Assembly (NCBI RefSeq): GCF_024611995.1
Contig: NZ_CP102509.1
Span: 1,116,001-1,180,000 of the forward strand
DNA from: Streptomyces sp. NBC_00162
GTDB lineage: Bacteria; Actinomycetota; Actinomycetes; Streptomycetales; Streptomycetaceae
DNA: 64,000 nucleotides
Reading direction: 5' to 3'
Position 1 is the stretch's first letter, and the number at the start of each line of letters is the position of its first letter. A program made the translations under genes and the position numbers. The notes under the pieces were generated by a model that saw only the letters and a list, made by a program, of their open reading frames with translations, did not search any database and was not told where the DNA came from. This document shows positions 49,001-57,648 of the stretch, piece by piece.

Positions 49001-50442
49001 CAGATTTCGTCTCCGAACTCGGCGGCAGCTTCGACCTCGGCGTCGTCGTCGACGTGGCCGGCGCTGGTGTAGGCGTCGCGGTAGATCCGCTGGACGTCGA
49101 GGCGCCGCAGGTAGATTTCGGTCGTCGTGACGGAGGAGTGACCGAGGAGATCCCGAAGGATCATCAGCGGGTCCGTCTTGGTCAGGTAGAGGGCCAGGCC
49201 GGCGTCTCCGCCGGTGTCGGTGATCAGCGCGGCGGCGCGCTGGTAGTAGCCCTGGACCAGGGCTTCCAGGGTCTCCATGGCGAAGGTGTGACGCAGCATG
49301 TGGGCGTGCACGGTGGGGAACCGGGGCTCGAACCGGTCGCGGATGCGCTGGGATGTGCGCCGGAAGACGGTGTCCCAGTCCACGAACGGGGTCCCCGCGG
49401 ACTGCACGGCGACCAGCGGTGACGTGCCGTCCGGGTTGACCAGCCGCAGGCGCTCGGCAGGTCCGAGGAGCCGCCACGGCATCCGGGCTCCGTTGATCCG
49501 GCCGCCCTCCCAGTCGGCCTGCTCCACCATCAGCGGCGGCCCGAGGCGCGCCGGCGGTCGGTAGGGAGCCCGGGTGACGGCGGCGTGCCGGTCCAGCTCC
49601 ACGTACTGGTAGACATCGGCCAGCGCCCCATGGCTGGTCCAGGTGGCCCTGGCCTTGTTCCCCTTCGTCGTGGCCTCGGCGATCGGGAACCAGACCGGCA
49701 CGGGCGTCCGCCGCGCGGGCAGGGCGGGGAGCTCGTAGGTCAGCAGGTAGGTGAACTCCTGGGCGCGCAGTCCCGAGGCTACGGCGAGGCCGCCCATGGA
49801 GCCGTTGCGGGACAGCTCCCGCCCCCGGAAGGAGTCGTCGGGTGCTCCGTCCGGGTCGAGACCGGCGAGGGCCCGCAGGAAGAGGTCCCGGAATCCGGGC
49901 TCCAGGTATTTCATGGTCGCGTGCGGTTGAGCCCGGCGGACAGTCGCCGTGTTACGGCGGGTCTCCACCGGGCTTGAGTCTTTGGAGTACCGGGAGCCCA
50001 TGGCGTACGTGAACGGAACCTTCGAGCAGTGATCGTTGTCGACGGCCCACGTGTAGAAGCTGGACAGGACCGTGATCCGCTGGTTCCAGGTGGAGCCGTC
50101 CCAGCGCGCTTCAATGGGGCCGGCCAGCCGGTACTCGGCGAATGCTCCGAGCGCGGCACGCAGTTCCTCGCGTTCACCGAACGGGTGGACCGACCGGTCC
50201 GACAGGAACTCCAGCCAGCTGCGGACGGCCTGGGCGTACGACCTCCACGACTTCGCCGCCGGTACCCCGCTGATCGGAAGTTCCCTCAGCCACGCGTTCA
50301 CAGCGACAGTGGGGCGCGGTCCGTTCTCGTCCTCGAACCTCAGGTCGTCATCAACCAGAACCGGCATGTTCTCCCGGATCAGGGGTTCTCGTCCCAGGTC
50401 CCAGGACTCCCACCCGTCGCGGGTGAAGTAGGTCAGCAACAT
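49000..50442 (-). CDS. Tyrosine recombinase / integrase (TnpA-like)
   Basis: A 480-aa enzyme with all expected catalytic residues: the first Arg in ASGLRAQEFTYLLTYELP, then HAHMLRHTFAMETLEALVQG (HxLRH), LRDLLGHSSVTTTEIYLRRL (H of LGHSS and the Tyr nucleophile). The N-terminal half is a core-binding domain (KSWRSYAQAVRSWLEFLSDR, then LSSFYTWAVDNDHC). First gene of the recombinase operon, about 104 bp from the right junction, where its promoter must lie. Catalyses integration and excision at the ACCCGTT core by inference. Confidence 0.93.
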   Translation of the reverse strand: MLLTYFTRDGWESWDLGREPLIRENMPVLVDDDLRFEDENGPRPTVAVNAWLRELPISGVPAAKSWRSYAQAVRSWLEFLSDRSVHPFGEREELRAALGAFAEYRLAGPIEARWDGSTWNQRITVLSSFYTWAVDNDHCSKVPFTYAMGSRYSKDSSPVETRRNTATVRRAQPHATMKYLEPGFRDLFLRALAGLDPDGAPDDSFRGRELSRNGSMGGLAVASGLRAQEFTYLLTYELPALPARRTPVPVWFPIAEATTKGNKARATWTSHGALADVYQYVELDRHAAVTRAPYRPPARLGPPLMVEQADWEGGRINGARMPWRLLGPAERLRLVNPDGTSPLVAVQSAGTPFVDWDTVFRRTSQRIRDRFEPRFPTVHAHMLRHTFAMETLEALVQGYYQRAAALITDTGGDAGLALYLTKTDPLMILRDLLGHSSVTTTEIYLRRLDVQRIYRDAYTSAGHVDDDAEVEAAAEFGDEI

Positions 50443-50545
50443 GCCAACACTCTAGACAATGCAACACAGTTGGCGAGAATGGATAGAAGAACAGTTGCAC
50501 TCCCGCCTAGCCGTCTAATGCGACAGTGTCAGAGTGCAGGGATTA

Positions 50546-50552
50546 ACCCGTT
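50546..50552. other. Right attachment core (ACCCGTT)
   Basis: Second copy of the 7-bp core; host oxidase sequence resumes at 50553 (CTGGAGCCAGGTGGAG). Just inside, TGCAAC (50460-50465) and GTTGCA (50494-50499) form an inverted repeat that may bind a recombinase or regulate the recombinase promoter. Confidence 0.85.
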
Positions 50553-51279
50553 CTGGAGCCAGGTGGAGTTCGCGGTCGGGGCGGGATCCGCCGCGCAGCC
50601 CCCGGCGGTACGGGTGGTGTGCCTCGACGGGCGCCCCGAGCTGGACCGGCAGCTGACCCGGCTGTCGGATCTGGTCGGCCGGCCGGTGCGGGACAGCTGG
50701 AGCGTCGTACGGGGCTACGGGGACACCGTTCTGGCCCTGTCGGGCTGTCTGGAGCGCAGCGCGGAGCAGTGCCGGCTGCCGGGCACGCTGCCCGGCCGGG
50801 ACCCCCGCGGCCTGCTGGGCCGGGACTCGTACGCCGCGCGCTCCGACTTCTGGGCGGGCGCCGGGCTGCCGGACGGGGCGATCGGCGCGGTGTTGGCCGC
50901 CGTCCGGCGGTACGGGTCCGCGGTTCCTCCCGGCGGACGGGGGGTGGTGCAGTTCGACGGGGTCTGCGGGGGCGCCGTGAACCGGGTCGCGGCAGCCGAC
51001 ACCGCCTTCGTCCACCGCGACAGCGCCTTCCTCGCCCAGTACCTCGTCTACTGGCCGCAGTCCGCGACGGCCGCCGACGTGGCCCGGCACCAGGCCTGGC
51101 TCGACGGGCTCTGGCAGGACCTGCGCCCCTGGGCGAGCGGCCGGGCGTACCAGAACTACACCGATCCACGGCTCGTCGGCTGGCGCGAGGCCTACTACGG
51201 GCCGAACCTCTCCCGGCTGGAAGACGTCCGCCGCGCCTACGACCCCGACCGGATGTTCCGCTTTCCCCAGGCCCTCTAG
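50553..51279 (+). pseudogene. BBE-type FAD oxidase, C-terminal half
   Basis: Continues the gene broken at 39596: [20 protein letters not shown] onward. It holds the substrate domain and the berberine-bridge C-terminal motif [20 protein letters not shown], then [20 protein letters not shown]. Without its N-terminal FAD domain it cannot be functional. It ends 9 bp before the protease start, so the intact gene was once coupled to that gene. Confidence 0.93.
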
Positions 51280-51287
51280 GAGAGTGC

Positions 51288-52436
51288 ATGCGACGTACGT
51301 TGACGATGGCCGTTGCGGCCGCCGCCCTGCTGCTGCCGGCCGGGCCGCTGCCCGTCGCCGAGGCGGGCGGCGCCGCGCAGACGGCGGTGGGCCGATGGTC
51401 CGCCCGGGAGGCGCAGGCCTTCTGGACCGCCGAGCGGATGGCGTCGGCCGCCCCGCTGCCGCCGGCGGAGCCCGAGCCGCCGGCCGCGGTGCCTGCCGGA
51501 ACGCCGTCGGCCCCGGCCGCCGATGCCACGCCGACGCCCACGCCCACGTCAATCCCGACGTCAACACCGACGCCGTCACCGACGTCAGCACCGGCCCTCA
51601 CCCCGACACCGACGCCGGCACCGGCACTCACCCCGACCCGGACCCCGACACCGACACCGACACCGACGCCGATCCTCAGGCCCGCCCCGGTCGTGCGGCC
51701 GGCCGCCGCGGGGCCCGGTGTCGGCCAGGACTTCGACGGCGTCCCGGTCGTCGGCCGGATGTTCGTGGTCAAGGGCGCCGGGGCGTACTTCTGCACCGCG
51801 AGCGTGGTCGCCTCCCCGGGGCGCAACCTGGTGCTCAGCGCGGCGCACTGCCTGCTCGGCGCGGACACCCAGCAGGTGGCCTTCGTACCGCGGTACACGC
51901 GCGCAAACCCGCGGCCGTACGGGATGTTCCCGGTCCTGCGGGACGCGGCCGGGCACTCCAGGATCTGGATCGACCCGCGCTACCGGTCCCAGGGCGCCGA
52001 CCGCGCGGCCGCGCTCGACGTGGCCTTCGCACAGGTCGGCCCGGACGCCGACGGGTCCCGCGTGCAGGACGTGGTCGGCGCGAACCGCCTCGTGACCGGC
52101 TCCGGTTACGCACATCGGCAGGTCACGCTGATCGGCTACCCGGCCTCCGCGGCCCGCCCGCGCCTGTGCGTCAACCGGACGACGAAGTTCACAAGCAAGG
52201 ACGCGCGGATCCCGGGCTCGTTCCTGCGGATCGACTGCACGGGCTATCCCGGCGGGACCAGCGGCGGCCCGTTCCTGGTCCGCTTCGACGGGCGGACCGG
52301 GACCGGTGACGTGGTCGGGGTGATCGGCGGCTGGAAGACCGGCGGGGACACCGCCGACACCTCGTACAGCTCCTACTTCGGCACGGCCATCAGGAAGTTG
52401 TACGAGAAGGCGGCTGCCGCGGCGAAGGCGGGGTGA
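51288..52436 (+). CDS. Secreted trypsin-like serine protease with Pro/Thr linker
   Basis: A 382-aa protein. A signal peptide ([20 protein letters not shown], cleavage near AEAGG) is followed by a variable Pro/Thr/Ser-rich linker (about 75-125; PTPTPTS-type repeats) and an S1 domain: His in [10 protein letters not shown], Asp in [10 protein letters not shown], Ser in [12 protein letters not shown]. Ends in an Ala/Lys tail. The ribosome site AGGAGAG overlaps the end of the oxidase fragment, so insertion of the element may have removed its normal upstream promoter. Likely extracellular; substrate unknown. Confidence 0.9.
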   Translation: MRRTLTMAVAAAALLLPAGPLPVAEAGGAAQTAVGRWSAREAQAFWTAERMASAAPLPPAEPEPPAAVPAGTPSAPAADATPTPTPTSIPTSTPTPSPTSAPALTPTPTPAPALTPTRTPTPTPTPTPILRPAPVVRPAAAGPGVGQDFDGVPVVGRMFVVKGAGAYFCTASVVASPGRNLVLSAAHCLLGADTQQVAFVPRYTRANPRPYGMFPVLRDAAGHSRIWIDPRYRSQGADRAAALDVAFAQVGPDADGSRVQDVVGANRLVTGSGYAHRQVTLIGYPASAARPRLCVNRTTKFTSKDARIPGSFLRIDCTGYPGGTSGGPFLVRFDGRTGTGDVVGVIGGWKTGGDTADTSYSSYFGTAIRKLYEKAAAAAKAG

Positions 52437-52782
52437 GCACCCGGACCCAACGGGTCCGGCGCGGGTTGCCGACCGTGCGCGGGGTCGCCGGGAGCCCGGC
52501 GGCGTTGAGCGGGTCGGCGGGCGCGAGGCCGAGCCTGCGGCGCAGGTCGGCGACGGCGGCGTGGACCGGCGCGAGGACCACCTCGGCCCCCGGGTCGATG
52601 TGGGCGAGGGCGTGCGCGGTGGTCTCGATGGCCTCGGCGGCGTCCTCGGCGGCGGTCCGGCTCCACCCTCCGGGCGAGCCGGTCCGCCAGGGCGCTACGG
52701 TGTCGTAGAGGTGGCAGGCGGCATCGGCCACGGCGTCGGCCCGTTCCCCGACGCCCGGCGCCGCGATGGTCGGCAGTTCCAT
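52390..52782 (-). CDS. Hypothetical protein
   Basis: A 130-aa frame: [20 protein letters not shown], then [20 protein letters not shown], then [20 protein letters not shown]. The first 95 residues are helical and protein-like; the last 35 are Pro/Arg/Thr-rich and overlap the protease gene by 47 bp, so the real end may be earlier if a frame error exists. No family recognised. Separate from the HXXEE gene by 82 bp. Confidence 0.55.
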   Translation of the reverse strand: MELPTIAAPGVGERADAVADAACHLYDTVAPWRTGSPGGWSRTAAEDAAEAIETTAHALAHIDPGAEVVLAPVHAAVADLRRRLGLAPADPLNAAGLPATPRTVGNPRRTRWVRVLTPPSPRQPPSRTTS

Positions 52783-52864
52783 GCAGGGTCAACGAGCCGG
52801 TTCCCTCCTGGGGTACGAGCCGATGCCCTGGAACGGCGCACCGCCACCGGGTGCATGGCCCGCG

Positions 52865-53407
52865 CTACCGCGCCGACGCTCGCCGGAGGATCTGCCTGGA
52901 AACCGCGTGGGCCGCGGCGGTGGCAGCGCCCGCGAGCGCCAGTCCGGTCACCGCGTCACGCGCCCGCGCGGGCCGCAGGACGCTGGCGTGCCGGAGCCGG
53001 CCCCGCGCCCAGAGGGTGAAGGGGACGACGACGAGCGGCGAGGTGACCACGCCCGGGGTGTAGCCGCGGGTGGCGGCGGCCTGTGCGAGGTGTACGAGGC
53101 CGTGCAGGCCGAAGCCGTTCAGGGAGGCCTGGTAGAAGGCCGAGCGCCCGCCGGTGCGGTAGCCGTCGGCGGCGGCCGCCGCGACGACGATCCCCATGAC
53201 ACCGACGGCCGTGGCGAACTCGCGGCCGTCCACGGCTTCGAGGCGCCGCCATACGCGGTCGGGTACCCGGGGGTGGCGCTCCCGCAGGGCGGGGACCCGG
53301 GTACGGGACCAGCGCGCCATGGTGGCCACTTCTTCGAGGTCGTGCACGGCCCAGGCGGCCAGCAGACCGACCGTGACGGCGCCCCGTGATATCTGCGATG
53401 CGTTCAT
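52865..53407 (-). CDS. HXXEE-domain membrane protein
   Basis: A 180-aa integral membrane protein with the family motif H22-D-L-E-E26 in the first helix (AAWAVHDLEEVATMARW). About four hydrophobic segments follow (AVGVMGIVVAAAAADGY, GFGLHGLVHLAQAAATRGY, SPLVVVPFTLWARG). The family (PF13787) has no known function. It overlaps the AEC-transporter stop, so the two are a co-translated pair. Confidence 0.85.
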   Translation of the reverse strand: MNASQISRGAVTVGLLAAWAVHDLEEVATMARWSRTRVPALRERHPRVPDRVWRRLEAVDGREFATAVGVMGIVVAAAAADGYRTGGRSAFYQASLNGFGLHGLVHLAQAAATRGYTPGVVTSPLVVVPFTLWARGRLRHASVLRPARARDAVTGLALAGAATAAAHAVSRQILRRASAR

Positions 53408-54351
53408 GAGGCAACAGTCTGCAGCCAGAGGGGCAGCAACAGGAGGGAAACGAGGGAGGACTTGATCACCAGGGACGCGGAGAGTTCGACGCCCACGTCG
53501 TAACGCTGGGCGAAGATGAACAGGTTCTGCGGGGTCGGCATCGCGGCGAGCAGGACGAGGTAGGCGAGCCACTCGCCCCGCACGCCGACCAGCGCCCCGC
53601 ACACCACCCAGGTCAGCAGCGGGAAGGCGACGCACTTGAAGGCGATGAGGGCCAGTTCCTCGCGTGTGGTGCCCCGCAGGTCCAGGCCCAGGCCGCCGAG
53701 GTGGAGGCCGAGGGCGAACAGGGCCACCGGGGAGGCGCTGTCCCCGACGAAGGCGGCTCCGTCCAGGACCACCACCGGGACGTGCACGGACAGCAGGTTG
53801 AGCACGATGCCCGCGTTGCAGGCGAGGACCAGCGGCGTGGCGAGCGAGGCGCCGACCGCCCGGGCCAGGCGCCTGCCCGGGCCGCCCGCGCCGGGACCCG
53901 CCCGGCCCAGCTCCATCAGGGAGATGACGACCAGGGACAGGACGCACACCTGGAACAGCAGGATCGGGAAGATCGGGGCCGCCGTCCCGAACACGGTGAT
54001 GAAGACGGGGACGGCGAAGTAGGCGGTGTTCACCTGGACGCCCGCCATGACCCGCAGCGCCACGGCCCGGGGTTCGCGTATCCCGTGGGCCACGGCGGCC
54101 ACCGTGACCGCGGCCACCGCGAGGGCGGCCGCCCCGGCATAGCCGCCGATCGCCTGCCAGTCGAACAGGGCCGCCAGGTCGCCGGCGTAGATGTTGCCGA
54201 AGAGGTAGCAGGGCACGGCGAAGAGGAAGGCGTAGTCGGAGAAGGCCTTGGAGGCCTCGGCCGGGACGGCCTTGCGGCGGGCGAGCAGCACCCCGCCGCC
54301 GAAGGCCAGCAGCACCGGCACCAGCTTCTCCAGCGCGGCTGCCCCACCCAT
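53404..54351 (-). CDS. AEC-family transporter (auxin efflux carrier type)
   Basis: A 315-aa membrane protein with about 9-10 hydrophobic helices. Features of the AEC family: an N-terminal LVPVLLAFGGGVLLARR, a duplicated five-helix plan, and the late VSLLLLPLWLQTVAS helix with the conserved proline. Family members export small organic acids. First gene of a pair with the HXXEE gene; divergent from the histidine kinase. Confidence 0.88.
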   Translation of the reverse strand: MGGAAALEKLVPVLLAFGGGVLLARRKAVPAEASKAFSDYAFLFAVPCYLFGNIYAGDLAALFDWQAIGGYAGAAALAVAAVTVAAVAHGIREPRAVALRVMAGVQVNTAYFAVPVFITVFGTAAPIFPILLFQVCVLSLVVISLMELGRAGPGAGGPGRRLARAVGASLATPLVLACNAGIVLNLLSVHVPVVVLDGAAFVGDSASPVALFALGLHLGGLGLDLRGTTREELALIAFKCVAFPLLTWVVCGALVGVRGEWLAYLVLLAAMPTPQNLFIFAQRYDVGVELSASLVIKSSLVSLLLLPLWLQTVAS

Positions 54352-54425
54352 GCGTACCGGCTCCCCCGTGATCGTCCGGCGAGCAGCCTATCCCCCGGAC
54401 CCGTTGCGCATAGGCTGGCCCGATC

Positions 54426-55777
54426 ATGAGCGACAAAGCCCGCTTCCGGCTGCTCGGCCGGACCCGCGAACGCGCCCGTACCGTCGCGTCCTCCCCCGGC
54501 TCCCGGGTGCCCGGGGCGCTGGCTCAGCTGGCCGTGGTGCTGCGCACGCCCGCCCGGGCGGCGCAGCCCTGTTCGCACAGGCGCCCAAGACCTGGCAGCG
54601 GATGCTGCCGTTCGCCGTCGTCGGCGTCTTCGTGGTGACGCTGCTGCCGGTGACCATCACCGTGCTGGCCAACGACTACGGACTCGGCGGCGGCTGGTCG
54701 GGCGCGCTGGGAGTGGCGCAGACCGTGCCGCTGCTGCTGGCGGTGACCCGGCCGCTGCAGGCCTGGGCCGTGGTCCTGCTCGCCGACACGATCGGCGCGA
54801 TGCTGCTGATCCATGCCGACCGGGTGGCCGCGCACCCGTGGCCCTGGACGCCGATGGTCATCGTCGGCTACCTGCTGCTGATGGCGTGTCTGGGGCTGCG
54901 CGAGTCCATCCGGACCCTGGTCGGGGTGTGGCTGGTGACCGGCGCGGTCGGGGCGGTGCTGGGCTTCTTCCAGCCGTCGGGCTCCATGAACACCGCCGCG
55001 CTGCTGTTCGTGCTCGCCGGGGGCATGCTGGCGCTGACGGGCGCGCTGCGCGGGCTGGGTGACGCGCAGCAGCGGATCGCCGAGCAGGAGAGCATCAGCG
55101 AGGCGGAGCGGGCCCGGCGGACGCTGCTCGAGGAACGGGCCCGGATCGCCCGTGAGTTGCACGACGTGGTGGCCCACCACATGTCGGTGATCACCGTGCA
55201 GGCCGATTCCGCGCCGTACCGGCTGCCGGGCATGCCGGAGCCGGTGCGGGAGGAGTTCGCGGCGATCGCGGCCAGCGCCCGGGAGTCGCTGGGCGAGATG
55301 CGGCGGCTGCTGACCGTGCTGCGCGGGGACGGTACGGAGCGCGCCGAGGGCGAGAAGGCCCCGCAGCCCGGGATCGACCGGCTTCAGCAGCTGGTGGAGG
55401 CGACCGTACGGGCCGGGCAGCCGGTGGAGTTGTCCCTGGCGACCGGGGCAGCCGAGGCGGCCCCGCCCGCCGTGGACCTGTCGGCGTACCGGATCGTGCA
55501 GGAGGCGCTCGCCAACGTGGTCCGGCACGCGCCCGGGGCGTCGACCCGGGTCTCGGTGACCGTCGACGAGGACGAGGTCCTGGTGCTCGTGGTCAACGGC
55601 CCGGCCCGGGACGCCGTGGTGGCGCTGGAGAGTTCGGGCACGGGGCACGGTCTGGTGGGGATGCGGGAGCGCGTACGGTTGACCGGCGGGACGCTGGACA
55701 CCGGTCCGCTGCCCGACGGCGGCTTCCGGGTCGCCGCCCGTCTGCCCCTGAACACCCTTACCGAGGACTTGAGTTGA
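54426..55777 (+). CDS. Sensor histidine kinase, HisKA_3 type (frameshifted as assembled)
   Basis: About 450 aa. The first frame gives MSDKARFRLLGRTRERARTV and continues to RAAQP; the second frame starts LFAQAPKTWQRMLPFAVV. One extra C in the CCC run 54567-54569 joins them. Four to five membrane helices follow, then a dimerisation/phosphoacceptor helix (RARIARELHDVVAHHMSVIT, His in ELHD) and a HATPase (YRIVQEALANVVRHA as the N box, GTGHGLVGMRERV as the G box). It is coupled to the NarL-type regulator downstream and is a NarL-family two-component sensor; the stimulus is unknown. Confidence 0.88.
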
Positions 55778-56454
55778 CCATCCGCGTGATCATCGTCGAC
55801 GACCAGGCCATGGTGCGGGCGGGGTTCGCCGCGCTGCTGTCGGCGCAGGCCGACATCGATGTGGTGGGCGAGGCGCCCGACGGGCGGCAGGGCGTACAGG
55901 TCTCCCGCTCCACGCACCCCGACGTGGTGCTGATGGACGTGCGGATGCCGGAGATGGACGGGCTCACGGCGGCCCGGGAGCTCCTCGATCCCCCGCCGGG
56001 GGTGGTGCACCGGCCGAAGGTTCTGATGCTCACCACCTTCGACATCGACGACTACGTGTACGAGGCGCTGCGCGCGGGCGCGTCCGGATTCCTGCTGAAG
56101 GACGCACCGCCGGCCGACCTGATCGCGGCGGTACGGGTCGTCGCGTCGGGCGAGGCGCTGTTGGCGCCCTCGGTGACCCGGCGGCTGATCGCGGACTTCG
56201 TGCAGCAGCGGCCGGCGCCGCGCAAGGATCCGGCGCTGCGGCTGAACGGCCTCACCCCGCGTGAGACCGAGGTACTGGAGCTCATCGCGCGAGGGCTGTC
56301 GAACCAGGAGATCGCGGGCCATCTGGTGCTGGCGGAGCAGACGGTCAAGACGCACATCGGGCGGGTGCTGGCCAAGCTCGACCTGCGGGACCGGGCCCAG
56401 GCGGTGATCTTCGCGTACGAGGCGGGAGTGGTGCGGCCGGGCGACTCCGCCTGA
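55774..56454 (+). CDS. NarL/LuxR-family response regulator
   Basis: A 226-aa regulator with a TTG start overlapping the kinase stop. The receiver domain has VIIVDDQ (Asp9-Asp10), phosphoacceptor Asp in VVLMDVRMPEMDG (about 54), LTTFD and LKDAPP (Lys). The C-terminal LuxR HTH is LTPRETEVLELIARGLSNQE, then QTVKTHIGRVLAKLDLRDRA (about 155-212). Partner of the upstream kinase. Confidence 0.95.
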   Translation: MTIRVIIVDDQAMVRAGFAALLSAQADIDVVGEAPDGRQGVQVSRSTHPDVVLMDVRMPEMDGLTAARELLDPPPGVVHRPKVLMLTTFDIDDYVYEALRAGASGFLLKDAPPADLIAAVRVVASGEALLAPSVTRRLIADFVQQRPAPRKDPALRLNGLTPRETEVLELIARGLSNQEIAGHLVLAEQTVKTHIGRVLAKLDLRDRAQAVIFAYEAGVVRPGDSA

Positions 56455-56604
56455 GTCCCCGGCCGGTTCAACGAGGGGGCGGGGCAGGGCCCGTCTCCTC
56501 CACCCCCTACCCGGGTATGACATCCGAGTTGGCTCCACGGTGGGACGCAGCCACCGGTACCTCCTTCCTACCTTCCTCCTCGTCACGAGGAGAGGAGAAG
56601 GGGC

Positions 56605-57648
56605 ATGCGCCGCTTCGGAAGGACGATGGTCACGGCCGCGCTGGCGGTGGCCGTCGTCGGGGGGACCGCCGGCTGGGCCTCCGGCGACAGCCAGCGGGCG
56701 GTCACCGGGCCGCCGCCCGGCGCCGCCGCCTGGCGGGCCGACACGGCGTCCGGCCGGGCGCTGCCCGATCCGGCGAGCGCGACGCCGCACGAGGTGGCCC
56801 GGTTCTTCGACCGGCTGGACGAGGCCACGCGCCGGGAGCTCGTACGGTCCCACCCGCTGGTGGTGGGGAACCTGGACGGGGCTCCGCCGTCCCTGCGGTA
56901 CGAGGCCAACCGGATCGCGATCGCCGCGACGGGTGAGGCCCGCTACGCCTCGCTCGGTGCGCCGGACCGGCAGGTCCTGGCCTTCGACCCGCGCGGCCGG
57001 GGCCAGGTCGCCGAGGTGTTCGGGGATCTGGAGCACGCGGCGCACGTCTCGGTGATCGTGCCGGGCTCGGACAACGACGCCACCCACCACGACGCCCGGC
57101 GCAAGCCCGCCAGCGGTCCGGCCGGGATGGCCCGGGCGCTGCGCGCCGAGACCGGCGAATCCACCGCCGTCATCGCGTGGATCGGTTACACCACCCCGGT
57201 CGGGGTCGGCCTGGACGCGGCCGACGGCCGGCTGGCCGAGGCGGGGGCGGTCCGCCTGGCCCGCTTCACGGCGGGGCTGGACGCGGTCGGCGCACCCGAC
57301 CCGGTGCTGTTCTGCCACAGCTACGGATCGGTGGTGTGCGGGCTGGCGGCCCGGCACACGGACGCCACCGACATCGTGGCCTTCGGCTCCCCCGGCATGC
57401 GCGCCGGCACCGCGGGCGGGCTGCGCACCGGCGCCCGGGTGTGGGCGGCGCGGGGCCCCTCCGACTGGATCGCCGACGTCCCGAACGTCGAGTTCGCCGG
57501 GATCGGCCACGGCGCCGACCCCACCTCCGCAGGCTTCGGCGCCCGCCGGGTGCCCGCCGCCGATGTCCAGGGCCACACCGGCTACTTCGCGCCCGGCACC
57601 CAGTCCTTGGCGGCCTTCGCCGCGATCGCAGAGGGAGAGATCCGATGA
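56605..57648 (+). CDS. Secreted alpha/beta hydrolase (DUF1023)
   Basis: A 347-aa protein with a signal peptide (MRRFGRTMVTAALAVAVVGG, cleavage near ASG). The alpha/beta-hydrolase core has the nucleophile elbow CHSYGSVVCG (Ser in S-Y-G-S context GHSxG-like), an upstream VIVPGSDNDATHHDARRK oxyanion region, and a late His in FAGIGHGADPTS. Strong ribosome site (GAGGAGAAGGGG). Followed by the acyltransferase with ATGA overlap, so hydrolase and acyltransferase may act on one cell-envelope substrate; inferred. Confidence 0.85.
   Translation: MRRFGRTMVTAALAVAVVGGTAGWASGDSQRAVTGPPPGAAAWRADTASGRALPDPASATPHEVARFFDRLDEATRRELVRSHPLVVGNLDGAPPSLRYEANRIAIAATGEARYASLGAPDRQVLAFDPRGRGQVAEVFGDLEHAAHVSVIVPGSDNDATHHDARRKPASGPAGMARALRAETGESTAVIAWIGYTTPVGVGLDAADGRLAEAGAVRLARFTAGLDAVGAPDPVLFCHSYGSVVCGLAARHTDATDIVAFGSPGMRAGTAGGLRTGARVWAARGPSDWIADVPNVEFAGIGHGADPTSAGFGARRVPAADVQGHTGYFAPGTQSLAAFAAIAEGEIR

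Larger units (their letters stand above)
39597..50552. mobile_element. Tn554-like tyrosine-recombinase element (about 10.96 kb) in a FAD oxidase gene
   Basis: The boundaries come from the split gene and the 7-bp core at each side. The right third holds four same-strand genes overlapping by ATGA: three large tyrosine-recombinase-like proteins and a small coiled-coil protein, as tnpA-tnpB-tnpC in Tn554. Such elements integrate site-specifically without long terminal inverted repeats; none are seen here. Cargo: DUF6551 ParB-like gene with iterons, XRE/TPR regulator, 47-aa protein, class-I LysRS-like protein and ASCH protein. No conjugation, phage or resistance genes are present. All element genes read intact, consistent with recent insertion. 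Confidence 0.88.

Noticed and set aside
39597..50552. Interpretation as an actinomycete integrative conjugative element or prophage
   Set aside because: No FtsK/TraB-type translocase, replication initiator, tRNA attachment site or phage structural gene is present; the recombinase trio and short core fit a Tn554-like element.
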